A stretch of 64,000 nucleotides of DNA. It comes from Pleurocapsa sp. PCC 7319 (GTDB lineage Bacteria; Cyanobacteriota; Cyanobacteriia; Cyanobacteriales; Xenococcaceae). This document shows, one piece after another, positions 36,538 to 44,530 of the stretch. The notes below the pieces were generated by a model. That model ran no database searches. It saw only the letters and a list, made by a program, of their open reading frames with translations, and was not told the DNA's origin. A program made the translations under genes and the position numbers. Each line of letters begins with the position of its first letter. The stretch's first letter is position 1. The stretch is taken from the NCBI RefSeq assembly GCF_000332195.1, contig NZ_KB235922.1, forward strand, positions 2,566,211-2,630,210, read 5' to 3'.

Positions 36538-37179
36538 TTAATGACCAGCAGCGGCAATATCCCCTAAAAAATCATATAAACCCATGTGTTCGCCAAACGC
36601 CCGATTCATTCCCGCAGAGGTTTTGCGGTCTTCGTCGTGTTTGAGTTCGGCTGCCACAGCGATCCAATTGGTCATAATTACTCCTGCCTGAGTCAACCGC
36701 ATGACAGTAGCGAGTTCTGCTTGAGCAGTCCAAGTTCCCGAAGCGTCAATTACCGCATAGACATCGTATCCTGCTTTGATTGCTGCTAGGGCAGGAAACG
36801 CCAAACAAACATCGGTAGTAATTGCTGCCATAATTAGCTTTTTACGATTGGTATCTTTAACAGCTTGGAGACATTCGGGGTCGTTCCAGAGATTAATCGG
36901 CGAGCGATCGTAAATTTTATGCTCGGGAAACAGTTCTTTGATTTCAGGGATAGTCGGACCATTAGGACCTTTTGCCGAACTGGTAAATAATACTGTAGGT
37001 AAGTTAAAGACCTTGGCTGTTTTGGCTAGCCCAATTACATTATTTTTGAGAATTTGTTGGTCGATACTTTTGACTCCCAGAAATAATCCTGCCTGATGGT
37101 CAATTAAGAGCATGGCACAATTATCTGGAGTTAGCTGATCGTAATATGCTAAGTTTTGCGCGATTGCATCAGTATTCAT
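36538..37179 (-). CDS. YcaC-like cysteine hydrolase, paralogue 3
   Basis: 213 residues from the ATG at 37179, which has CTAGGAG 8 bases ahead. A longer frame extends to 37284 but runs through the 3' end of the truncated hydrolase and is unlikely. Asp27 in LLIDHQAGLFL and Cys125 in MAAITTDVCLAFPALAA form the catalytic pair. GPNGPTIPEIKELFPEHKIY and AGVIMTNWIAVAAELKHD are family hallmarks. The gene starts 31 bases after the truncated alpha/beta hydrolase. Confidence 0.9.
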   Translation of the reverse strand: MNTDAIAQNLAYYDQLTPDNCAMLLIDHQAGLFLGVKSIDQQILKNNVIGLAKTAKVFNLPTVLFTSSAKGPNGPTIPEIKELFPEHKIYDRSPINLWNDPECLQAVKDTNRKKLIMAAITTDVCLAFPALAAIKAGYDVYAVIDASGTWTAQAELATVMRLTQAGVIMTNWIAVAAELKHDEDRKTSAGMNRAFGEHMGLYDFLGDIAAAGH

Positions 37180-37210
37180 TAAATTTACTCCTAGTTTGTA
37201 TAATTTCTGG

Positions 37211-37516
37211 TTATTTATCAAAGTCTCCGCTGATAAATCCTCCTCCATGGAAATATACGATCGCAGGAAGTAAGGTTTCGACACTTACTTGTGGTCGATA
37301 CAATCGCAAATCTATAGCAGGAGTAGAAGAAGTTTGATAGTTTTCAACTTTTGCTACCTCTTCAATAGCCCCAGCTAGCGGAATTATATCCCTATAGCCC
37401 TGACGCGCTAACTGAACTAAATCGGCATCAGGGGATGAAGATGTGGCTTGAGACTGCATAAGTTTTACCAGATTACGGGTATCTGCTGTCATTCTGGCAA
37501 AGATGTCTTCTGGCAT
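37211..37516 (-). pseudogene. Alpha/beta hydrolase, truncated after the HGGGF motif
   Basis: 101 residues that correspond to the N-terminal third of an alpha/beta-hydrolase-fold-3 esterase: helical lead, TPAIDLRLYRPQVSVE, then LPAIVYFHGGGFISGDFD, the oxyanion hole, and an immediate stop. The GDSAGG nucleophile and the Asp-His pair are absent, so it cannot be a working esterase. The stop is followed 31 bases later by paralogue 3 of the cysteine hydrolase, so the 3' part was probably lost by deletion. Confidence 0.7.
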
Positions 37517-37648
37517 ATTTTTAATAGTTTGGCGTGTAGAATTTGGCGATCGCTCGTAGTTTACCTACAATAGGGGGTAAGTCAAATTTGGTTGAGATTT
37601 ATTCAGTCAGTTAAAAGTCTTATGCTTTATTTTGGTGCGACTATGTTT

Positions 37649-37810
37649 TTAATCCATTGGTTCAAACTGAGATTTGGTAGCACCGCATTTAGGACAAGAC
37701 CAATCATCGGCAATGTCTTCAAAAGCGTTTCCTGGTTTGATGCCTGAATCTGGATCGCCTTTTTCTGGGTCATAGATATAACCGCAAACAGTGCATTGAT
37801 ATTTTTTCAT
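37649..37810 (-). CDS. Rubredoxin
   Basis: 53 residues, short and easily missed. It has the two knuckles that bind one iron: [16 protein letters not shown] and [20 protein letters not shown] precedes the ATG by about 10 bases. There is no membrane anchor, so it is a soluble rubredoxin rather than the photosystem II-associated RubA. It sits between an SDR gene and the truncated hydrolase and may shuttle electrons to the flavoenzymes in the cluster (inference). Confidence 0.93.
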   Translation of the reverse strand: MKKYQCTVCGYIYDPEKGDPDSGIKPGNAFEDIADDWSCPKCGATKSQFEPMD

Positions 37811-37862
37811 AGTTTGATGTTCTTCTAGTTATATAAAGTAATTAGAGAATTACCAGATCGCC

Positions 37863-38597
37863 TTAGACGTAACCGCCACCTACCTCGAAAACATGACCCG
37901 TAATCCAGCGACATTCATCACTAACAACGAACCCGACAACATCGGCAATATCTTCTGGCTGTCCGATTCGATTAAAAGGAGATTGGGCAGCAGCAGCATC
38001 AGCATCATCTCCAGAATTAACGTACATTTCAGTTTCCGTCGGTCCAGGAGCTACTGTATTAACGGTAATATTGCGATCGCCTAGTTCTAGTGAAAGAACT
38101 TTACTCATCGATTCCACCGCAGCTTTAGAGCTAATATATAATCCAAAACCAGGTTGAGGACGTACAACTAAACCACTCGAAACAGTTACAATTCTTCCGT
38201 TATCTTTAATTCGTTTGGCAGCTTCTTGGAGACAGAAAAAAGTACCTTTGGTATTTAAACCAAATACTTTATCAAACGCAGATTCATCCATATCTATCAA
38301 TTTACCCACATCGCCAGTACCCGCAAAGGTAACAACAATATCTGGTTGACCTAGCTGCTGTTCGGTCTGTTCAAATAGCTTAGTTACTTCTACACTTTTA
38401 CTTAGGTTTGCTTGTAGCGCGATCGCTTTGCCTCCATTTACTTCAATCTTGCTCACTATATCTTTAGCAGCGCCTTCACTACCGCCATAATGGACTACTA
38501 CTTTTGCCCCAAGTTGAGCAAGTTTTAAACAGACGGCAGAACCAATACCCCCAGAACCACCTGTAACAATGGCAATTTTTTCTTTGAGATTACTCAT
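37863..38597 (-). CDS. SDR-family oxidoreductase (FabG-like)
   Basis: 244 residues, classical short-chain dehydrogenase. NAD(P) motif TGGSGGIGSAVCLKLAQLGA, then NAG-like FAGTGDVGKL, catalytic Ser in IVTVSSGLVV, Tyr and Lys in YISSKAAVESM, and VNTVAPGPTETEMY. The C-terminal ITGHVFEVGGGYV is typical of this class. Starts with ATGAGTAAT, followed by a long upstream gap, so it may be the first gene of a subunit of the cluster. Substrate unknown. Confidence 0.9.
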   Translation of the reverse strand: MSNLKEKIAIVTGGSGGIGSAVCLKLAQLGAKVVVHYGGSEGAAKDIVSKIEVNGGKAIALQANLSKSVEVTKLFEQTEQQLGQPDIVVTFAGTGDVGKLIDMDESAFDKVFGLNTKGTFFCLQEAAKRIKDNGRIVTVSSGLVVRPQPGFGLYISSKAAVESMSKVLSLELGDRNITVNTVAPGPTETEMYVNSGDDADAAAAQSPFNRIGQPEDIADVVGFVVSDECRWITGHVFEVGGGYV

Positions 38598-38903
38598 AGT
38601 GCAATTTGAATTTCTATTTGTTATTAGACTAAATAAATGAAAGTACGTCTTTTACTTTCTTGCTCAAAACAACAAAATATTGCTTTAATGCTGAGTCAGG
38701 GTTATCACAGAAGGACAATCTGAAACTGTAAACCAAGACCATTCGGTATATTCTTCCCAGTTAACACAGCTACAGTTCAGTACAGGAAGTTGCACCGATA
38801 AAAATAAACACTCCTGCCACCTCTATCTCTTGTTTTTTTGAGTTTGATTGTTAATAATTTCCACCCTCTCCAAACAATCATTTCCCATCTAAAAATATAT
38901 TTT
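38598..38903. other. Gap with hairpin and a short relic
   Basis: 306 bases between the NDH-2 stop and the SDR start. GAAAGTA-N7-TACTTTC (38639-38659) is a perfect 7-bp inverted repeat 42 bases upstream of the SDR start and could be an operator. On the minus strand, 38841 to 38770 encodes SKKQEIEVAGVFIFIGATSC then TEL-stop, reminiscent of the conserved VDGVFIFIG segment of thioredoxin reductase-like flavoproteins; too short to be sure. Confidence 0.35.
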
Positions 38904-40209
38904 CTATTTCAATTGTGTGCGACTGTCAGCAGATATCATCGTGTAAACCTGTCTAACAGAGCGATCGCGCCGTAGATAATCTTTTAACCACGCTCCCAAG
39001 ACTTTGAAACGGTTTGACAGTCCTGGTAGATAGTAAAGATGGATGCCCAACCACATCAGCCAACCAAGGAAACCACCAAGAGGAATTTTACCGAGCAATA
39101 AGATTACCCCTGCATTGCGAGCGATAATAGCTGCCCGACCTTTATTGAAATAATTGAAAGCTTTGGGGCTTTTTCCCTTCAGTTGTCGCTGAAGATTTTC
39201 GGCTACCATGCCCCCCTGTTGTAAAGCTTCTGGGGCAATACCCACTAATGGTTTGCCATCTTGTTCGACATATGCCACATCCCCGACTGCATAAACATGA
39301 GGATATTTTGGTAGCTGCAAAGTATCTTGCACTTCCACTTTATTTTTGCTAGCTGTAGATACTTCTGCTTGCGGTTTGGGTAAACTGGCTTCTACTCCTG
39401 CCGTCCAAATAATAGTGGCGGTAGTAATTCTGGTTTCATCTTCTAAAACCACCTCTGTGGATGAGGTTTCTTTAACTCTGTTATTGAAATGTACTTTTAC
39501 TCCGCGATCGCGCAACGTCCGTACAGTATACTTTTGTAAGTGTTTGGGGTAGCTGGCAAGCAAATCAGACCCCGACTGTAACAGGATTACCTTTGCCCGC
39601 TCTAAATCTAGTTGAGGATAGTCTTTAACCAAACAATCGTAAATCAACTCCTGTAAAGCACCAGCCATCTCGACACCAGTAGGACCACCACCGACAATGA
39701 CAAAGGTTAGTAATTGCTCTTGTAATGAACTATTCTCGAGATTCTTTACCGCCTGTTCAAAACAGCTTAGGATATGGTTGCGAAGCACGATCGCATTGTC
39801 CAAAGTTCTTAGAGGAAAAGTAAATTGGGGTGCGCCCGAAACTCCCAGAAAATTCGCCTGACTGCCCGAAGAAAGCACTAAGTAATCATAGGTCATGGTG
39901 CGTCCATCGGCAGTTATGGTTTTGTTATCTGGATTGATCTGTTCTACTTCAGCCATCAAAAAGTCGGCGTTAAAAATGTTGCGTAACGCTTTACGAATTG
40001 GATAGGCAATCAGTTCTGGTTCGATAAAGCCCGTCGCTACCTGATATAGCATGGGAATGAAAGTATGATAGTTGTAGCGATCTATTAGTAATACTTCCGC
40101 ATCAGCATCTGAGAGGCGTTTGACCGCCCGCAAACCTGCAAAACCTGCACCGACAATAACGATTTGAGGTCTGGATCTGTCTGTTTTTAGATAGTCTTTT
40201 TTTTTCCAT
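38904..40209 (-). CDS. Type II NADH dehydrogenase (NDH-2), start interrupted by A9 run
   Basis: NADH:quinone oxidoreductase of one subunit. The FAD motif IVIVGAGFAGLRAVKRL, the NADH motif FVIVGGGPTGVEMAGALQEL, VYAVGDVAY and the C-terminal amphipathic region are all present. The only in-frame canonical start near it is a TTG at 40133, which would delete the first Rossmann motif. The expected ATG (40209-40207) is followed by GG and nine A's; with eight A's the frame runs from this ATG as MEKKDYLKTDRSRPQIVIVG. So either the assembly or strain has an extra A, or slippage corrects the frame. It overlaps the end of the DoxX gene. Confidence 0.85.
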
Positions 40210-40570
40210 CGATACTCAACGCCCCCGAACCTGCGTAAACTACCATCAGTAATCCGCCAATCAGACCGATATTCTTGAGAAAGTCATTCCATTGGCTGGG
40301 ATCGGCAATGGGATTGTGAAACATTAAGCTGGCAGGAATCAGGAAAATAATTAAGAGAATCGCGCCGATATTGGTTTGATATCCCAGTACTAAAAATATT
40401 GCTCCCAACAGTTGAAATACAATCGTTCCTACCGCCAGCAAACCAGCTAAGGGTAATCCTTGAGAGCCTATCAGTTCGACAAATCCGCTAAATCCCGTGA
40501 TATGGCTAATGCCTGCCTTGAAAAAAATTAGGCTCAGGCAAATTCGGGCTGCCAGGGCTACATATTTCAT
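40187..40570 (-). CDS. DoxX family membrane protein
   Basis: About 127 residues from the ATG at 40570 (18 further residues are possible up to 40624). Four hydrophobic segments including ICLSLIFFKAGISHITGFSG and VFQLLGAIFLVLGYQTN, with PIADPSQWNDFLKNIGLIGG, fit the DoxX/SURF4-like family that includes subunits of quinone-linked oxidoreductases and thiosulfate oxidases. It overlaps the beginning of the NDH-2 gene, suggesting that the two are translated together. Its last codons (DGKKKTI) read through the A9 run. Confidence 0.85.
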   Translation of the reverse strand: MKYVALAARICLSLIFFKAGISHITGFSGFVELIGSQGLPLAGLLAVGTIVFQLLGAIFLVLGYQTNIGAILLIIFLIPASLMFHNPIADPSQWNDFLKNIGLIGGLLMVVYAGSGALSIDGKKKTI

Positions 40571-40650
40571 ATAAGTAATAATTCCTTTTTCTATAGGTCG
40601 ACTATATTTATAGCAAGACAACAAATAATTCTTCTATCTAAAGTTCGTTT

Positions 40651-40806
40651 TCAACTACCACCCCATTGACTGTGTTTCTGGTATAGCGCGCCAACTTTTT
40701 CACCTTCAGAACTTTGCCAATCAGCCATTAGTTCTGAAGCAATACAGCCCCAGTTAGTAATGACCGCCCCCGCCTGTATACGGGTGATCGTATTTAGTTT
40801 CAATTT
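40651..40806 (-). pseudogene. C-terminal relic of a fourth YcaC-like hydrolase
   Basis: In the minus strand, an open frame reads KLNTITRIQAGAVITNWGCI then ASELMADWQSSEGEKVGALY and ends before a TGA at 40651-40653. This matches the C-terminal region of the three intact paralogues (for example LTQAGVIMTNWIAVAAELKH). The catalytic Asp and Cys parts are gone. It shows that the cluster once held at least four copies. Confidence 0.75.
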
Positions 40807-40922
40807 TGGCGATCGCTAAATATAGTAAGGTGTACTCGTGCTGGCTGCTAATTTACTTTTTTGAAAGGACTTATTTTTTCTTGCTTTACTATGTCTTTTT
40901 AATTTTTCTCCTCAAATTAATA

Positions 40923-42026
40923 CTAGCTAGTCGCTAAAAAAGGATAATCAGTATAACCAACGGGTGCATTTTCATCATCACCCCGTCCATAAAAGGTTTT
41001 GGGATTGGGTTCGTTTAATTTTGTATCTAGTTCAAACCGTTTGACAAGATCGGGATTGGCAATATATGGTCTGCCATAAGACACTAATTGGGCTTGTTCT
41101 TGAGCTAAAACTTCATTACCCTTTTGCTTGTTGTAGCCACCGTTGGTAATAATTGTTCCTTGGTAAAGCGGACTAAATACGGGTAAGACGGGATCGATTA
41201 CATCAGCATTTTTCAGATCGATTTCGCTAGCTTCCATTAGATGAATATAAGCAAGGTTAAAATCGTTTAATGCTTTGATAATATAGCTAAAAGTTTCCCG
41301 AGGGTTGCGATCGCCCATACCATAAAAAGTATTACTAGGAGATAGTTTGATCCCGAGATGATCGCTTTCCCAAACTTCCGTTACTGCCCTAACTACTTCT
41401 AATAAAAAGCGGGCACGATTAGCAATTGAACCACCATACTCATCGGTGCGTTGATTGGAAACATCCTGTAAAAATTGGTCGATTAAATAACCAAATGCCC
41501 CATGTAACTCTACCCCATCAAAACCAGCTGCTCGAGCATTTTTTGCTCCCTGACGAAACTGTTCTACTATTTCAGGGATTTCTGAAGTTTCCAGAGCGCG
41601 GGGAGTTTCCATTTCCACTTTACCTATGGGTGTATGTAGCGTTCCTGGCGCTGCGATCGCACTGGGAGCAACGGGTAATTCACCATTGATTAAAGAAGGA
41701 TGGGCGACTCTACCACTATGCCATAATTGCAGAAAAATCTTCCCTCCCCGATCTTGTACGGCTTGGGTAACTAATTTCCACCCTTCTACTTGTTCTTGGT
41801 TATAAATCCCAGGAACGTTCATATAGCCATTGCTTAAGGGAGAGACCATAGTACATTCAGTAATTATTAATCCCGCAGAAGCTCTTTGGGCATAATAAGT
41901 AGCCATAAGCTCTGTAGGAATCGTGCCATCAGCTCGTAAGCGAGTCATCGGCGACATCACTATGCGATTAGTTAAAGTTTGATCGCCCAATTTAATGGAT
42001 GAAAATAAGGTCGTTGATGAATTCAT
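40923..42026 (-). CDS. Old yellow enzyme, NemA-like alkene reductase
   Basis: 367 residues, FMN TIM barrel. LGDQTLTNRIVMSPMTRLRA, the active-site Tyr loop, LQLWHSGRVAHPS and the C-terminal YGRPYIANPDLVKRF are standard. The substrate-anion pair is normally His-x-x-Asn or His-x-x-His; here it is His175-Gly-Ala-Phe178 (VELHGAFGYLIDQFLQD). Phe at the second position would alter substrate binding. Reduces electrophilic alkenes such as enals, enones and maleimides in other bacteria. It is divergent from no gene and lies in the redox cluster, 34 bases downstream of the NAD-binding protein. Confidence 0.92.
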   Translation of the reverse strand: MNSSTTLFSSIKLGDQTLTNRIVMSPMTRLRADGTIPTELMATYYAQRASAGLIITECTMVSPLSNGYMNVPGIYNQEQVEGWKLVTQAVQDRGGKIFLQLWHSGRVAHPSLINGELPVAPSAIAAPGTLHTPIGKVEMETPRALETSEIPEIVEQFRQGAKNARAAGFDGVELHGAFGYLIDQFLQDVSNQRTDEYGGSIANRARFLLEVVRAVTEVWESDHLGIKLSPSNTFYGMGDRNPRETFSYIIKALNDFNLAYIHLMEASEIDLKNADVIDPVLPVFSPLYQGTIITNGGYNKQKGNEVLAQEQAQLVSYGRPYIANPDLVKRFELDTKLNEPNPKTFYGRGDDENAPVGYTDYPFLATS

Positions 42027-42059
42027 AATTTATACAGGCAAGTTGCGAAGAAATATAAT

Positions 42060-42698
42060 CTAAGTTGTAATTAAGGGAGTTTGGTGTAAATAGCGATCGC
42101 TATCTATTTGCTGAACTAAAAAATCTGCTACATCTGCACGAGAAATAGTTTTAGCTTTTTTGCCTTCCAAATTCACCAATACACGATAATCACCCGATTC
42201 TGGTTCGTCAGTTAGTTCTGTAGGACGAACAATAGTCCAATCTAAGTCACTTTGCATTACTTCTTGTTCCTGACGATTTTTGTCTACATAGATGCGTCCG
42301 AGCATTATGGGCAAGATTAAGTTATCAAAGATAAATCTGCCATGTCCTTTGCTGTCCCCCGCTCCAATACCAGTCATACAAACTAGACGCTTTACTTCAT
42401 GTTGCTCCATCGCCTTGATAATATTGCGAGTTCCTACAGTACAAAGATCGGGAACGCTAGTTAGTGTAGACCAATTCAGAGGTGCGCCAAAAGTAATTAC
42501 GACTGCTTCTTGTTCCGCCATCGCTGCTTGAATACTGGTAACATCCATCACATCTCCCTGAGCTTTATGTAAATGGTTTTGGTTATCGAGCTTCTGGGGA
42601 GAACGAGTAAAAGCTGTTACTTCATGTCCTGATTTTAGGGCTTTGGCTACGGTTAAACGACCAATATTCCCCGTAGCACCACATATAAGTACACGCAT
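42060..42698 (-). CDS. NAD(P)H-binding SDR-like protein (BVR-B/YwnB type)
   Basis: 212 residues. N-terminal ICGATGNIGRLTVAKALKSG binds NAD(P)H. It continues with HEVTAFTRSPQKLDNQNHLH, GDVMDVTSIQAAM, RLVCMTGIGAGDSKGHGRFI and TIVRPTELTDE, typical of the atypical extended SDRs related to biliverdin reductase B and YwnB. Probably a flavin or quinone reductase. It is the most upstream gene of the one-directional redox cluster. Confidence 0.85.
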   Translation of the reverse strand: MRVLICGATGNIGRLTVAKALKSGHEVTAFTRSPQKLDNQNHLHKAQGDVMDVTSIQAAMAEQEAVVITFGAPLNWSTLTSVPDLCTVGTRNIIKAMEQHEVKRLVCMTGIGAGDSKGHGRFIFDNLILPIMLGRIYVDKNRQEQEVMQSDLDWTIVRPTELTDEPESGDYRVLVNLEGKKAKTISRADVADFLVQQIDSDRYLHQTPLITT

Positions 42699-42850
42699 TA
42701 GTTTGTCCCGTAAATAATGACGGTGCGATGAATTGTCTGGATTTGCTTCACTATGTCAAATTTACTAGCGATTGATTCTTTTAGCTTCTCTGTTATTGTC
42801 CGTTTTTGTCTAATATTGCTCGTAACTACAGGTAATTACCTAAATTATTA

Positions 42851-44395
42851 TTAAGACAAATCGTTATTAAGATCCTGATATTGTTTATCTTTGACCGCGA
42901 AGTATTTTTCTACAGTTTCTTTGGCTTGAATGGCTTGATAGTATTCTTCTCCCCGTTCTCTCTCCAAGCGATCGCGTACCTTAGACCTTAAATTGGATAT
43001 TACCTTACCATTAACCGATCGAGTTTTTTTCCAATCTACAACTGGTTTCGGATAAGAGATATTTGGCAAGTATTCACCTGATAGTATTTGCTTCATGCTA
43101 TGACCTCTCAGTTCTGGTATCCAATAAAGTACAAATTGCAAATTAGGATCTTTTTCCTGCAAATTTTTAGAGGGATTGTAAATCCTGAAGGTTTTAGACA
43201 TAGGGTTAGTAACTCCTGACTGCATCTGCCATTGCCGATGATTAATCGCAATATCACCATCGACTAAACGAGTCATAAAGTAACAGGCTCCATGTTGCCA
43301 AGACACACCACAATTAATAGTTAAAAAAGTCGCGCACATTGCCCGCATCCGAAAGTTCATCCAACCCATTTGATTGAGTTGACGCATACTAGCATCGACC
43401 ATCGGAAACCCAGTTATTCCATTACACCAAGCCCAAAATAATTCTTGCTTTTCCCCTGTCAAATCATTTCCAGAATGATACCGATCAAACTCTGGGTCGG
43501 GATTTTGAGTTGCTAATTCAGGATGATAATAAAGTCGTTGAGTAAACTTGTCGTGCCAACGAAGACGATCTAAAAAAGCTTTGAGAGCAAAGCCCTTTCT
43601 CGTTTTTGGTTCTTGAATTTCCTCAATCAGCTTTCTAGTTCTTTGAAAAACTATTCGGGTAGAAATAGTACCAAAACAAAGATGAGGTGATAAATGCGAT
43701 GATGCTCCTTGCTGTGCTTCCCAAGGACGGGACATCTTCCAATGGTAGCCCCAAAATCGATGACTTAAAAAAGAATTTAGGGTAGCTAAAGCACGATCCT
43801 CCCCACCAACAAAGTAAGAAGATTTAACTTGCCAATAATGCCAATACTTTTGCTTCAATTCTTGAAAAGTTAGCTGAGGAAGGTTGAGGCTAAGATTAGG
43901 AGTATTAATCAGCTCTGGGGTAGGATGTAATGGTTGATTTTGATAGTAATGATAGTCTTGCCACAAACTTTCATAGCATTCTTGTTCAGTCTGAAGAAAA
44001 TGATTTAGTCCGATGTGAGTTTCTAAATTGAGCTGACTATACAATTCTAAAATTTCTCTGTCTCGCTCGATTCCATAACTTACCTGAACATCCCGATTAA
44101 AATAAAGCTTGGGCTTTTTTCCTAGTTGGATTAAAGAGCGGGTAAGAGCCTCAATGATAGGGACGGATTCGCCATTAAACAAATATAATCGACTACCCCG
44201 TTTGACTAAATTAGTGTTGAGGTTATCTAAAGATTCCAATAAAAATTTGACCCTAGCTGCTCCTATTTCTTTTTGCCGGAAAAACCAAGGGTCAATTATA
44301 AAACAAGGTAAAATATCTTGTTGATTTTTAGCTGCCTCGTGAATGATTTCGCAATCACTCAAACGGAGATCTCGGCGAAACCAAACTATCTGCAT
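42851..44395 (-). CDS. Cryptochrome/DNA photolyase family protein
   Basis: 514 residues. The N-terminal antenna domain starts IVWFRRDLRLSDCEII; the FAD domain has GGEDRALATLNSFL, SSHLSPHLCFGTIS, FPMVDASMRQLNQMGWMNFR and VDGDIAINHRQWQ. The usual photolyase Trp residues lie in AFLDRLRWHDKFTQ and nearby. Repairs UV photoproducts or senses blue light. Its subfamily cannot be settled by eye. It lies beside sbcC on the same strand, though separated by 135 bases. Confidence 0.9.
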   Translation of the reverse strand: MQIVWFRRDLRLSDCEIIHEAAKNQQDILPCFIIDPWFFRQKEIGAARVKFLLESLDNLNTNLVKRGSRLYLFNGESVPIIEALTRSLIQLGKKPKLYFNRDVQVSYGIERDREILELYSQLNLETHIGLNHFLQTEQECYESLWQDYHYYQNQPLHPTPELINTPNLSLNLPQLTFQELKQKYWHYWQVKSSYFVGGEDRALATLNSFLSHRFWGYHWKMSRPWEAQQGASSHLSPHLCFGTISTRIVFQRTRKLIEEIQEPKTRKGFALKAFLDRLRWHDKFTQRLYYHPELATQNPDPEFDRYHSGNDLTGEKQELFWAWCNGITGFPMVDASMRQLNQMGWMNFRMRAMCATFLTINCGVSWQHGACYFMTRLVDGDIAINHRQWQMQSGVTNPMSKTFRIYNPSKNLQEKDPNLQFVLYWIPELRGHSMKQILSGEYLPNISYPKPVVDWKKTRSVNGKVISNLRSKVRDRLERERGEEYYQAIQAKETVEKYFAVKDKQYQDLNNDLS

Positions 44396-44530
44396 TTTTC
44401 TGATTCGCTACAATGAGCTGCTAACTTACACTACACTTCTTAGATTCATCATTATAGTACTAACCAAATTATTAGAGAATAAATAAGTTTTAACGTTTTA
44501 ACTGAGGATTTTTGTGAAATTTTCAGCAAA

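Noticed and set aside
36538-37284. Longer N-terminus for the third cysteine hydrolase (start at 37284).
   Set aside because: The extra 35 residues run through the end of the truncated esterase, have no family similarity and lack the good Shine-Dalgarno site found before 37179.
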